Assembly (NCBI GenBank): GCA_041859095.1
Contig: JBHEKY010000039.1
Location: 1-64,000 of the forward strand
Direction: 5' to 3'
Length of the DNA: 64,000 nucleotides
Source: UBA1422 sp041859095
GTDB taxonomy: Bacteria; Bacillota; Clostridia; Peptostreptococcales; Anaerovoracaceae
The notes beneath the pieces were generated by a model that worked only from the letters and a program-made list of their open reading frames with translations, was not told the origin of the DNA and ran no database searches. Both the position numbers and the translations under genes were made by a program. Of this stretch, positions 44,498-52,851 are shown piece by piece. Positions within the stretch are counted from its first letter, which is position 1; each line of letters begins with the position of its first letter.

Positions 44498-45001
44498 ATG
44501 AAAGAGTTGATCCGCGACCTTATTATAGTCATTCTGGTGGCTGTGTGCATCATCACATTGGTGAAACCGATTATCGTCAAAAAGACATCGATGGAGCCAA
44601 CGTTGTATGAAAACGACTACCTTATGATCAGCAAACAGGCATACACGATTTTTGGTGAGCCGGAACGGGGAGATATTGTGGTATTTCCACATGTTGAAGG
44701 GAATGTCACAGAGCTGTATATCAAAAGGGTAATTGGACTTCCGGGAGACAATGTAACCATCGCCAACGGGCTGGTGTATATCAATGGGGAACCAATTACT
44801 GAAGAGTACACCAAAGATGGTGTAACCTATGGAGATGTGACAGATTATCTGGTGCCAGAAGGAAAAATATATGTGCTTGGGGATAACCGTGAAGTGAGCG
44901 TTGACAGTCGCAGCGAAGCGGTTGGTTGCATTGATATTGATGAGATAACAGGGAAAGCATTGCTAAGAGTGTTCCCCTTTGGAAAGTTTGGGTTTGTTTA
45001 A
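44498..45001 (+). CDS. lepB: signal peptidase I (copy 3)
   Basis: Third S26 signal peptidase in the row, 167 residues. N-terminal helix (about 5-22), Ser31 in TSMEPT, Lys76 in [11 protein letters not shown] and [12 protein letters not shown] are all present, so it should be active. Closely similar to copy 2, with which it probably shares a recent duplication. AGGAGGC lies in the end of copy 2. Its stop codon shares one base with the smpB start (TAATG), coupling it to the trans-translation gene. Confidence 0.95.
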   Translation: MKELIRDLIIVILVAVCIITLVKPIIVKKTSMEPTLYENDYLMISKQAYTIFGEPERGDIVVFPHVEGNVTELYIKRVIGLPGDNVTIANGLVYINGEPITEEYTKDGVTYGDVTDYLVPEGKIYVLGDNREVSVDSRSEAVGCIDIDEITGKALLRVFPFGKFGFV

Positions 45002-45459
45002 TGGGTGAAAAGACCGTAGCCAACAACAGAAGAGCGAGATATGATTACTTCATTGAAGAGGTCTATGAAGCGGGTATCGTTTTGACGGGAACAGAAATAA
45101 AGTCTCTGCGTCAAGGCAAAGCAAGCATCACCGAAAGCTATGCAAAAATTGAAGGGAATGAGGTTTTCATCTACGGAATGAATATCAGCCCCTATGAATT
45201 TGGAAATATCTTTAATGTGGATCCTTTGCGCCCAAGAAAGCTTTTACTCCACAAACGTGAGATTAATAAGCTGATTGGATACACAACGCTACAGGGGTTA
45301 ACCCTGATTCCACTTAAGTTATTTATAGACGAGAGAGGCAGAGCCAAGATGGAATTGGCGGTTGCCAAAGGCAAGAAGTTATATGATAAGCGTCACGATA
45401 TCGCCAAGAGGGATGCTGACAGGCGAATTCATCAGGCAAAAGGACAAACCGGCCTTTAG
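45001..45459 (+). CDS. smpB: SsrA-binding protein SmpB
   Basis: Binds tmRNA and carries it to stalled ribosomes. The 152-residue protein begins [16 protein letters not shown], has the oligonucleotide-binding barrel ([11 protein letters not shown] near 27, [17 protein letters not shown] near 47) and the basic C-terminal tail ([19 protein letters not shown]). Length and tail are typical. The tmRNA gene lies about 400 bases downstream, after one small gene. Confidence 0.96.
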   Translation: MGEKTVANNRRARYDYFIEEVYEAGIVLTGTEIKSLRQGKASITESYAKIEGNEVFIYGMNISPYEFGNIFNVDPLRPRKLLLHKREINKLIGYTTLQGLTLIPLKLFIDERGRAKMELAVAKGKKLYDKRHDIAKRDADRRIHQAKGQTGL

Positions 45460-45494
45460 TGGATGGAAGCAGGCGCAGTAGGAAGGAGATCAAC

Positions 45495-45776
45495 ATGGGA
45501 GATTTTTTTGACAAAGCTAAGAAAATGGCCAACATGGCTGCCGACAAAACCGGTGACGTGGTCGAAATGGGAAAGAACAAAGGCAAGATTGTATCTCTGA
45601 AATCAGACATTAACAATGCCGAAAAGAAAATCGGCCGATACTTTTATGAAAAATATCGGGACGACGAAAATGTAGATGCGGACATTGCAGAGTACATCAA
45701 AGAAATAACCGACAAAGAGGCAGAAATCGTTGATTTGGATGACATGATTCAAAAAATTAAAGAAGAAGGCAGATAA
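45495..45776 (+). CDS. 93-residue helical protein between smpB and ssrA
   Basis: Not recognised as a named family. The protein starts MGDFFDKAKKMANMAADKTG, is rich in Lys, Asp and Glu, and looks like two or three amphipathic helices (about 3-30, 33-60 and 64-93) with no cysteine and no membrane segment. The start at 45495 follows AAGGAGATCAAC; an in-frame ATG at 45459 overlaps the smpB stop but has no ribosome site. Its place in the smpB transcript is clear; role unknown. Confidence 0.8.
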   Translation: MGDFFDKAKKMANMAADKTGDVVEMGKNKGKIVSLKSDINNAEKKIGRYFYEKYRDDENVDADIAEYIKEITDKEAEIVDLDDMIQKIKEEGR

Positions 45777-45793
45777 AATTCACCAAACGTTCA

Positions 45794-45833
45794 CCCAGCA
45801 ACACAAAATTATTGTTATATTTGTGTTGCTGGG
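45794..45833 (+). repeat. perfect 14-bp inverted repeat before ssrA
   Basis: CCCAGCAACACAAA (45794-45807) and TTTGTGTTGCTGGG (45820-45833) are exact complements around a 12-base AT-rich loop. It begins 18 bases after the upstream stop and ends three bases before the ssrA -10 box. No T run follows, so it may be a structured 3' end, an operator, or both. Confidence 0.85.
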
Positions 45834-45841
45834 GGTATAAT
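45812..45841 (+). promoter_or_regulatory. ssrA promoter
   Basis: TATAAT at 45836-45841, preceded at 18 bases by TTGTTA (45812-45817), which falls inside the loop of the 14-bp inverted repeat. The tmRNA 5' end is about 15 bases downstream. Confidence 0.7.
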
Positions 45842-45855
45842 TAAATCAGTTGAAT

Positions 45856-46213
45856 GGGGATGTACAGGTTTCGACAGGGGTGCAGAACCAAGAAAAGCGA
45901 GCCGCAGTTTGCAAGTCTGCGTTAAAAAGGCACGTTAAATATAAACGCTAAAAATAACAACACATTCGCATACGCAGCTTAATTAGCTGCCGGCGCGTCG
46001 GTCCGGGTTCCCCTACAGGCCCGATCACCGGCGTCGACAATGTAGGACAACCTTATGTAAGCTCCCGGTAGCATAAGGGAATTACGGGATAGCAGACGGA
46101 GGAACTTGCCTTTGAGGTCCACTGAACGCGAAATAAATGAACAAAGGCTGCGCTCGGAGAAACTCTTGTGGAAGCATTTTTGGACGCGAGTTCGATTCTC
46201 GCCATCTCCACCA
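45856..46213 (+). ncRNA. ssrA: transfer-messenger RNA (tmRNA)
   Basis: Trans-translation RNA that rescues stalled ribosomes. The 5' end GGGGATGTACAGGTTTCGACAGGG and the 3' end TTCGATTCTCGCCATCTCCACCA form the tRNA-like part; the acceptor stem GGGGATG pairs with CATCTCC, and CCA is encoded. The tag frame runs 45947-45982 and reads AKNNNTFAYAA then TAA, with resume codon GCT. The tag end FAYAA differs from the usual LAA. A terminator follows at once. Confidence 0.97.
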
Positions 46214-46215
46214 TG

Positions 46216-46246
46216 AAACACGGGGCTTTGGCCCCTTTTGTTTTTA
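46216..46246 (+). terminator. ssrA terminator
   Basis: GGGGC-TTTG-GCCCC (46222-46235) followed by TTTTGTTTTT, with upstream A-rich bases extending the stem. Confidence 0.85.
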
Positions 46247-46277
46247 GGACTTCATCAAAGACGAGGAGTATTCAACT

Positions 46278-46781
46278 ATGAAGAAAAAAATATTTATTCT
46301 GCTAATAGGACTTGCCCTTATTATTGGAGTCACCGTAGGGTGTACCGACGATGAACAAAAGCAAGCTGAAAATACGATGACTGCCAAACAAGAGGCGGTT
46401 GATGTGGTCAATATAGTACAGATTGAAGAAGATCTTGGCATAAAAATTGTGCTGCCGGCAACCATTGTAAATGAAACCTGCAGCATCGTTGATGGGTCCG
46501 TTGGTGTGATTTCTTTTGAACTCAACGAAGTCAGCTATACATATTATGTGGAGTCTTCTGAAACAGAAATGGATGCTACAGGAATGGCAGTAAGCCTTCC
46601 AAACCAAGAAACTCTACTGGCGGTTAATGCCACATACAAACTGGCCTACGAAACAGACGGTGTCGGAGTGTCCTACTGGTACGACAAAAACAACAAGGTC
46701 GCATGTACCTTGTTGATTTCAGAAAAGGTTTCCCCGGATGTGCTGAAAGCCATGACGGAGTCGATTATTTCAGTTCAATAG
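46278..46781 (+). CDS. putative lipoprotein
   Basis: 167 residues with a lipoprotein signal peptide: three lysines, a hydrophobic stretch and GVTVGC with the lipidated Cys22. The mature part is about 145 residues of mixed strand and helix, with a segment DLGIKIVLPATI near 55, TYYVESSETEMDATG near 95 and VACTLLISEKVSPDVLKAM near 145; the style recalls DUF4367-like extracellular domains, but I do not recognise a family firmly. AGGAG precedes the start. Probably single-gene unit, convergent with the threonine aldolase gene. Confidence 0.8.
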   Translation: MKKKIFILLIGLALIIGVTVGCTDDEQKQAENTMTAKQEAVDVVNIVQIEEDLGIKIVLPATIVNETCSIVDGSVGVISFELNEVSYTYYVESSETEMDATGMAVSLPNQETLLAVNATYKLAYETDGVGVSYWYDKNNKVACTLLISEKVSPDVLKAMTESIISVQ

Positions 46782-46815
46782 TTCAACCATGAATAGGATT
46801 CCACGATTTTCAGCA

Positions 46816-47829
46816 TTAAATCATACTTAAAAAAGTTTGTACTTCTTCTTCGGTGCTTCCCCAGGAAGTGACTAAACGGATTGCAGATGTGCCATCCGTA
46901 TAGGGACGCCATCCTTCAAACATCACTTTCTTCTGGAGCTCTTCGATGAGAGAATTGGGAAAGATAGGGAAAATAAGATTGGTGGCCGGTTCTACTGCAA
47001 AGTGGTATCCGGCTTTTTTTATTCCATCCGCTAACATGGTTGCCATTTGATTTGAATGAGCACCTAAATGAAAAATCAAATCGTCTGCAAGCAACGCTTG
47101 AAACTGTACGCCCAGTAGTCGACCTTTCGCCATAAGCCCACCTCGCTGCTTGAGCAAAAATCGGAAATCAGGTTTTAGGCTATCATTGACTAAAACTAAC
47201 GCTTCGCCGAAAAGTGCACCGCACTTGGTTCCACCGATATAAAATGCATCTGCAATTTTTGGCAAATCTTCCAAAGCAACATCATTGCCAGGGGCGGTCA
47301 GTGCCATAGCCAACCGAGCTCCATCAAGATATAGAAGCAGTTGATGACGATCGCATGCTTCGCGAAGTTCTTGCAACTCAGACTTACAGTAGAATGCGCC
47401 GGTTTCGGTGCTGTTAGAAATGTATAAAAGCCGAGGCTTGACGTAGTGCTCATCTTCATGAAACCGCATGACTTCGTCGATCTGTTCCCAACGGATTTTC
47501 CCATCTTCAGAGGGAACATGAATGATTTTGTGGCCTGTTGCCTCGATGGCACCGGTTTCGTGGCAACAAACATGGCCAGTTTCAGGAGAAATCACTGCTT
47601 CATGTGGACGTAAAAACGCTGCGATGGCTGTCATATTTGTTTGAGTTCCACCGGGAAGAAAATGAACTTCAGCGCTTGGACAACCAATCCTTTGTAGGAT
47701 TTGAGATGAAGCATCGGCGCAAAACTCATCCACACCGTATCCATCGGCATACACCATATTCGTCTTTACCAGAGCTTCCAAAACAGCGGGATGAGCGCCA
47801 AGACTATAATCGTTCTTTAAGAAAAGCAT
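46816..47829 (-). CDS. low-specificity L-threonine aldolase / beta-eliminating lyase
   Basis: PLP enzyme that cleaves threonine or allo-threonine to glycine and acetaldehyde. The 337-residue protein starts MLFLKNDYSLGAHPAVLEAL; it has the HVCCHETGAIE stretch near 85, YISNSTETGAFY near 140, LDGARLAMAL near 172 and the PLP lysine in YIGGTKCGALFGE near 205. The start at 47829 follows GGAGGTG; a longer frame to 47907 has no ribosome site. The group resembles clostridial aminotransferase-like threonine aldolases. Confidence 0.88.
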   Translation of the reverse strand: MLFLKNDYSLGAHPAVLEALVKTNMVYADGYGVDEFCADASSQILQRIGCPSAEVHFLPGGTQTNMTAIAAFLRPHEAVISPETGHVCCHETGAIEATGHKIIHVPSEDGKIRWEQIDEVMRFHEDEHYVKPRLLYISNSTETGAFYCKSELQELREACDRHQLLLYLDGARLAMALTAPGNDVALEDLPKIADAFYIGGTKCGALFGEALVLVNDSLKPDFRFLLKQRGGLMAKGRLLGVQFQALLADDLIFHLGAHSNQMATMLADGIKKAGYHFAVEPATNLIFPIFPNSLIEELQKKVMFEGWRPYTDGTSAIRLVTSWGSTEEEVQTFLSMI

Positions 47830-47896
47830 GTTGCACCTCCATGGTATTTTTGATTCATTATAACATAAAAGAATAAGCGCATGAAAGAAAAAAGGA

Positions 47897-47925
47897 TTGA
47901 AAAGCAAGCAACATTTGTATATAAT
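47897..47925 (+). promoter_or_regulatory. mreB promoter
   Basis: TTGAAA at 47897-47902, 17 bases, TATAAT at 47920-47925; about 40 bases before the start codon. Confidence 0.75.
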
Positions 47926-47967
47926 ATTTTAACGGGCTAACAACCGTAAACGAGAGGAGAATCAAGA

Positions 47968-48990
47968 ATGGGATTCACAGAATATGTTGGAATTGACCTT
48001 GGAACAGCGAATGTTCTTGTATATATGAAGGGAAAGGGGATTGTTCTCAATGAACCTTCCGTCGTTGCCATCAACACAGACACAAATGAGATTCTTGCTG
48101 TTGGCGAAGACGCCAGGCAAATGCTGGGAAGGACCCCTGCGAATATCGTTGCGGTTCGTCCATTACGAGATGGCGTCATCTCCGATTATGATATCACGGA
48201 ACGTATGTTGAAGTATTTTATCCGAAAAACCTGCGGAAATAGCCGGTTCTTTCGACCAAGAATTATGGTATGTGTCCCCAGTGGCGTCACTGAAGTTGAG
48301 AAGCGTGCTGTTCGGGAAGCTGCCACACAAGCCGGAGGACGTGATGTAAATTTGATTGAAGAGCCCATCGCCGCAGCCATCGGCGCAGGTCTGGATATTT
48401 CCAAACCCGGTGGTATCATGGTTATGGACATCGGTGGGGGTACCACAGATATAGCGCTAATCGCACTTGGCGGCATCGTTGCAAGCACCTCCATCAAAGT
48501 AGCCGGCGACAAATTTGATGAGGCGATTATCAAATACATGCGCAAAAAACATAAATTATATGTTGGTGAACGTACCGCAGAAGAACTCAAAAAATCCATT
48601 GGCACTGCTTTTACAAGAACCAAGGAAGTCACCATGCACTGTAGCGGACGTGACCTTGTTACCGGTTTACCCCGGGAAGTGACCATGACCAGCAATGATA
48701 TGTTGGAAGCCTTGGATGAACCGCTTCAGCAGATATGTGAAGCAGCTCATAGCGTGCTTGAGAAGACACCTCCAGAACTGGCGGCGGATATCAGCGTTTC
48801 TTGTATTATTCTTACCGGTGGCGGAGCGCTTCTATGGGGCATCGACAAAAGAATCAAACAACGGACTGGAATCAAGGTTGCCATCGCCGACGAACCGACC
48901 ACTTGCGTAGCCAAAGGAACCGGCATGGCACTGGATAATCTGCGGATCATCGAAAGTAGCCGCTTGAATAAGCGTCAATCCTATATTTAA
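47968..48990 (+). CDS. mreB: MreB/Mbl-family rod-shape protein
   Basis: Bacterial actin that guides lateral wall synthesis. The 340-residue protein has the phosphate-1 loop GIDLGTANVLVY near 8, VPSGVTEVEKRAV near 108, EEPIAAAIGAGL near 136, the phosphate-2 motif MDIGGGTTDIA near 157 and the adenosine motif LTGGGALLWGID near 285. No mreC or mreD is beside it, so it may be the Mbl or MreBH paralog. AGAGGAG precedes the start. A terminator follows, making a single-gene unit. Confidence 0.95.
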   Translation: MGFTEYVGIDLGTANVLVYMKGKGIVLNEPSVVAINTDTNEILAVGEDARQMLGRTPANIVAVRPLRDGVISDYDITERMLKYFIRKTCGNSRFFRPRIMVCVPSGVTEVEKRAVREAATQAGGRDVNLIEEPIAAAIGAGLDISKPGGIMVMDIGGGTTDIALIALGGIVASTSIKVAGDKFDEAIIKYMRKKHKLYVGERTAEELKKSIGTAFTRTKEVTMHCSGRDLVTGLPREVTMTSNDMLEALDEPLQQICEAAHSVLEKTPPELAADISVSCIILTGGGALLWGIDKRIKQRTGIKVAIADEPTTCVAKGTGMALDNLRIIESSRLNKRQSYI

Positions 48991-48998
48991 CATTCATT

Positions 48999-49027
48999 GG
49001 CTATCTCGAATGAGATAGCCTTTGTTG
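48999..49027 (+). terminator. mreB terminator
   Basis: GGCTATCTC (48999-49007), GAAT loop, GAGATAGCC (49012-49020) then TTTGTTG. Confidence 0.8.
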
Positions 49028-49073
49028 AATCCCAAGGAACCGGGGGAATCCTTCCCGGCAAGGAGTAGAAATA

Positions 49074-50198
49074 ATGAAACTAGAACTGATAGCCACAGCC
49101 ACATTTGGGTTGGAGGCACTGGTCAAAAGAGAGATTGAAGCCCTGGGATACAAAATTATCAAGAGCGAAGACGGTAAAATTACGTTTCTTGGAGATGAAC
49201 GAGCCATCATCCGCTCCAATCTTTGGTTGCGTTGTGCGGATCGAGTACTGCTAAAAATGGCTGAATTCGAGGCCAAAACCTTTGAAGAACTATATCAGCG
49301 GACCCGCGGCATTGCCTGGGAAAACTTGATTCCACCAGATGGAAAATTTCCAGTGAACGGTTCTTCGGTTAAATCCACATTGCACAGCGTACCGGCTTGC
49401 CAAAGCATCGTTAAAAAAGCGGTAGTTGACCGGCTGACGGATGCTTATGGTGTCAAGAACTTTGAAGAATCCCATGGAGATTATGAAATCAAGGTAACAT
49501 TGTTGAAGGATAGAGTTACTCTGACCGTTGATACCACCGGTCCGGGGCTGCATAAACGCGGATACCGGGTCAAGGATGTCCGAGCACCGATTAAGGAAAC
49601 CTTGGCAGCAGCCTTGGTTCAGCTCTCATTTTGGCGGGAGGGCAGGCTGCTGATTGATCCTTGCTGTGGTTCTGGAACCATTCCCATAGAAGCGGCTATG
49701 ATTGGATTGGGCATCGCACCGGGTTTGAATCGGAACTTTTCCGCTGAAACCTGGCACATGATGGAATCTGCCCAATGGAAAGATGAAAGAAAAACGGCTT
49801 TTCATGCAATCAAGAACGATGCGGATATCCAAATTATTGGGGCGGATATAGACCCAGCTGCAATTGCTGCCGCAAGGCAAAATGCGTTGGAAGCCGGAGT
49901 CGCAGATGTGATAACCTTCCGAATAGCCGATGTGACAGCATTGGCTTCTGATGTGCCACGGGGTATTGTGATTACGAATCCACCCTATGGAGAACGGATA
50001 GGAGACCAAAAGGCAATCGATAAGATTTATACAGCATTGAATCGTTTTCTTAAAATCCACTCCGACTGGTCCTTATTCCTGGTGACTACCGATAAAGAGG
50101 TGGAGCAAGCAGTAGCCGGCCGGCCGGCGGATAGAAGAAGAAAGTTATACAACGGCAGACTGGAAGTATGTTATTACCAGTTTCACGGAGAAAAATAA
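49074..50198 (+). CDS. THUMP-domain RNA methyltransferase (RlmL/YpsC-like)
   Basis: SAM-dependent methyltransferase for a guanine in 23S rRNA, by family. The 374-residue protein has an N-terminal THUMP domain (about 1-160) and a class I methyltransferase domain with LIDPCCGSGTIPIEAA near 190, IGADIDPAAIAAAR near 260 and the catalytic NPPYGERIGD near 300. AAGGAG precedes the start. It shares one base with the next gene (TAATG), so the RNA methylase and the MocR-type regulator are coupled. Confidence 0.92.
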   Translation: MKLELIATATFGLEALVKREIEALGYKIIKSEDGKITFLGDERAIIRSNLWLRCADRVLLKMAEFEAKTFEELYQRTRGIAWENLIPPDGKFPVNGSSVKSTLHSVPACQSIVKKAVVDRLTDAYGVKNFEESHGDYEIKVTLLKDRVTLTVDTTGPGLHKRGYRVKDVRAPIKETLAAALVQLSFWREGRLLIDPCCGSGTIPIEAAMIGLGIAPGLNRNFSAETWHMMESAQWKDERKTAFHAIKNDADIQIIGADIDPAAIAAARQNALEAGVADVITFRIADVTALASDVPRGIVITNPPYGERIGDQKAIDKIYTALNRFLKIHSDWSLFLVTTDKEVEQAVAGRPADRRRKLYNGRLEVCYYQFHGEK

Positions 50199-51679
50199 TG
50201 ATCATTCCCATCAATAAGGCAGACAAAACCCCGTATTATCTTCAGATTTCCCTTGCCATGAAGAAAAAAATTCTTAAAGGAGAGCTGTTGGATGGGTTTC
50301 CTTTACCCTCAGAACGGGAAATGGCAAAACTCATTGGTGTCCACCGCAATACAGTAACCAAAGCGTACAACGAGTTGAAGGCTGAAGGATTAGTGGGCTC
50401 AGTGCACGGAGTAGGTTATCGTGTTCAATATAGCATCACAGGAAGCAATTTGGAAGAGAATAGGACAATGGTCCAAAAGTCATCAAAACAAAAGGGGGTT
50501 CACTGGGAATCTTTGATTAAAGAAGAATACCTGAACCTGGAAAGCGCTTTTGATGACCTGTATTCCAAGTCTTACGACACCGACTCCATTTCTTTCGCAG
50601 GAGGAATTTCTTCCCCCAGCATTTATCTCAAAAAAGATATTTCAACCAGCATTCATCAAATGCTATCCCACAGCAAAGGCTTGTCATATTTCCATACACC
50701 TTACGCAGGAGATTTAACCTTGCGCAAGCATCTTGCGTCTTTTTTGCATGAAAAGGGAATGACGGTGGATGCGGCTGCTATTCAGGTTTTTTCTGAAATG
50801 AACCAGGCTTTGGACTTCCTCATCACCCTGATGCTCAAACCTGGGGACACAGTCATCACGGAAGAGCCTCTGTCTCCAGATGTTTATCGAACCATTAAAC
50901 TGGCAGGCGGTAAGATTGTTTCTGTGCCGATGGACGATGAGGGCATGCTATGCGACCATCTTGGACCCCTGATTGAAAAACACCACCCTAGATTTATTTA
51001 TGTTAACTCAAGTTTTCAAGATCCAACAGGAACTTGCCTCTCTCTTGCCAGAAGAAAGCAGCTCCTGGCGCTATCTTATCAGTACAGGATTCCGTTGATT
51101 GAGGAAGATGCTGCATCGGATTTGTGTTATAGCGGACCCAATATCCCGCGGCTCAAAGCCATGGATCGAGGAAACAATGTAATATACATTTTTTCCTTTT
51201 CCCTGACCTTTGTTCCGGGAGTCAGTATCGCCTTTGTGGCGGGACCTAAGACGTTGATTGACAGCTTGGCTAATTTAGTCTCAGTCCGCTTAGTCTCTTT
51301 GGATTGGTTGTCCCAAAAGTTATTAGCCCAATCATTTGAAACCCATCTTTACTATAACAAACTGATGGTTTTTCAGGAAGAGTATCGAAAAAAGCTGGAT
51401 CGGATGTGTGGCTACCTGGATCGCATGAAAAGCCGGGGAGTTTCTTACCGAAAACCAGATGGGGGTGTTTATGTGTGGTGCAAAATGCCTGAGGACATGA
51501 ACATGAAGAAGTTCTTCAATGATATCGAACAAGAGGGAGTCTCTTTTGTGCCTGGTAATGTTTTCTATCCGGACAAGCACCGGGGCAGCCCCTATATTCG
51601 CCTTAATTTCTCCTATCCGACACCCGAGCAAATTGATAGGGGGATGAAGGTAATTTGCGATTACATACTGGCACACTAA
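50198..51679 (+). CDS. MocR/PdxR-type GntR regulator without PLP lysine
   Basis: GntR winged-helix protein fused to an aminotransferase-like fold, 493 residues. The DNA-binding part (about 1-80) reads LPSEREMAKLIGVHRNTVTKAYNELKAEGLV. The C-terminal part (about 115-493) follows type I aminotransferases, but at the PLP site the family SFSK is SFSL (Leu336), the following GLRLG is GVSIA, the DDY element reads EEDAASD and NPTG reads DPTG. It therefore probably cannot hold PLP as a Schiff base. It lies just before arcBAC and may control it; the effector is unknown. Confidence 0.9.
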   Translation: MIIPINKADKTPYYLQISLAMKKKILKGELLDGFPLPSEREMAKLIGVHRNTVTKAYNELKAEGLVGSVHGVGYRVQYSITGSNLEENRTMVQKSSKQKGVHWESLIKEEYLNLESAFDDLYSKSYDTDSISFAGGISSPSIYLKKDISTSIHQMLSHSKGLSYFHTPYAGDLTLRKHLASFLHEKGMTVDAAAIQVFSEMNQALDFLITLMLKPGDTVITEEPLSPDVYRTIKLAGGKIVSVPMDDEGMLCDHLGPLIEKHHPRFIYVNSSFQDPTGTCLSLARRKQLLALSYQYRIPLIEEDAASDLCYSGPNIPRLKAMDRGNNVIYIFSFSLTFVPGVSIAFVAGPKTLIDSLANLVSVRLVSLDWLSQKLLAQSFETHLYYNKLMVFQEEYRKKLDRMCGYLDRMKSRGVSYRKPDGGVYVWCKMPEDMNMKKFFNDIEQEGVSFVPGNVFYPDKHRGSPYIRLNFSYPTPEQIDRGMKVICDYILAH

Positions 51680-51801
51680 AAAATATTATTGCTGGCACTT
51701 TCAATTTCGACATTTAGGAGTATTATGATGTTAGGACGACATGATTTTAAATGTAAATAATATAAATGGTCAAACGGTTATCTTTAAAGGAGGATTCAAA
51801 A

Positions 51802-52797
51802 ATGGCTGTAAATTTAAAAGGAAGAAGCTTTTTAACATTGATGGACTTTAGTCCGGAAGAGATTCGATACATGTTGGATCTTGCACATGATTTAAAGGCA
51901 AAAAAAAGAGCTGGGATACATAACGAAGTGTTGAAAGGAAAGAACGTTGTTCTTCTGTTTGAAAAGACTTCTACAAGAACACGCTGCGCATTTGAAGTAG
52001 CTTGTCTGGATGAAGGCGCTCACGTGACATTTTTGGATTCCGGCAGTTCCCAGATGGGCAAAAAAGAGTCTTTGGAGGACACCGCCAAAGTACTGGGTAG
52101 ATTCTTTGACGGCATTGAATACCGAGGCTATGAGCAAGCGGTTGTTGAAGAACTGGCGAAGCATGCCGGTGTGCCAATTTGGAATGGTTTAACAGACATC
52201 GATCATCCCACTCAAATCCTAGCGGACTTGATGACGATTGAAGAGCACGTTGCCAAACCTCTAAACAAAGTGAAAGTGGTATTTTGTGGAGACATCCGTA
52301 ACAATATGAGTTATGCCTGGATGTATGGCTGTGCGAAACTAGGCATGCATTATGTCGCTTACGGACCGGATGTGATGGCTGCTGAGTTGGACAAGGAAGT
52401 TCTCAAGAAAGTCCAGGAAGTCGCCGCAAAGACCGGAGCAACCATCGAAATTTCTTCAAATCCCACAATCCTAAAGGGTGCTGATGTTATTTATACCGAC
52501 ATCTGGGCTTCCATGGGTGAAGAAGCGCACATACCCGAACGGGTCAAATTGCTGACTCCTTACAGAGTCACCATGGAAATGCTGGAAGCAACCGGAAACA
52601 AGGATGTTGTGTTCCTGCATTGCTTGCCTTCCTTCCATGACTTCGAAACCAAAATGGCCAAAACCCAGAAGGAAGAAGGCTATGACATTCGCGAAGTCAC
52701 CGATGAAGTCTTCAGAAGCCGACATTCCAAAGTATTTGATGAAGCAGAAAACAGATTGCATTCCATTAAGGCAATCATCGTCGCTACAATTGCATAA
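51802..52797 (+). CDS. arcB: ornithine carbamoyltransferase (catabolic)
   Basis: In the arginine deiminase pathway it splits citrulline with phosphate to ornithine and carbamoyl phosphate. The 331-residue protein has the carbamoyl-phosphate motif FEKTSTRTRCAFE near 53, the DIDHPTQILAD segment near 130, and the ornithine site FLHCLPSFHD near 272. The start at 51802 is fixed by AAAGGAGG; an in-frame ATG at 51766 is rejected. Catabolic role is inferred from arcA and arcC downstream, since sequence alone does not separate it from ArgF. Confidence 0.94.
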   Translation: MAVNLKGRSFLTLMDFSPEEIRYMLDLAHDLKAKKRAGIHNEVLKGKNVVLLFEKTSTRTRCAFEVACLDEGAHVTFLDSGSSQMGKKESLEDTAKVLGRFFDGIEYRGYEQAVVEELAKHAGVPIWNGLTDIDHPTQILADLMTIEEHVAKPLNKVKVVFCGDIRNNMSYAWMYGCAKLGMHYVAYGPDVMAAELDKEVLKKVQEVAAKTGATIEISSNPTILKGADVIYTDIWASMGEEAHIPERVKLLTPYRVTMEMLEATGNKDVVFLHCLPSFHDFETKMAKTQKEEGYDIREVTDEVFRSRHSKVFDEAENRLHSIKAIIVATIA

Positions 52798-52851
52798 CCA
52801 ACAAAACTAAATAAAGCATATTATTTTTCTTATACCGGAAGGAGGACCAAC

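Noticed and set aside
45979..46221. 80-codon minus-strand frame
   Set aside because: It lies entirely in the tmRNA gene, whose structure explains the sequence.
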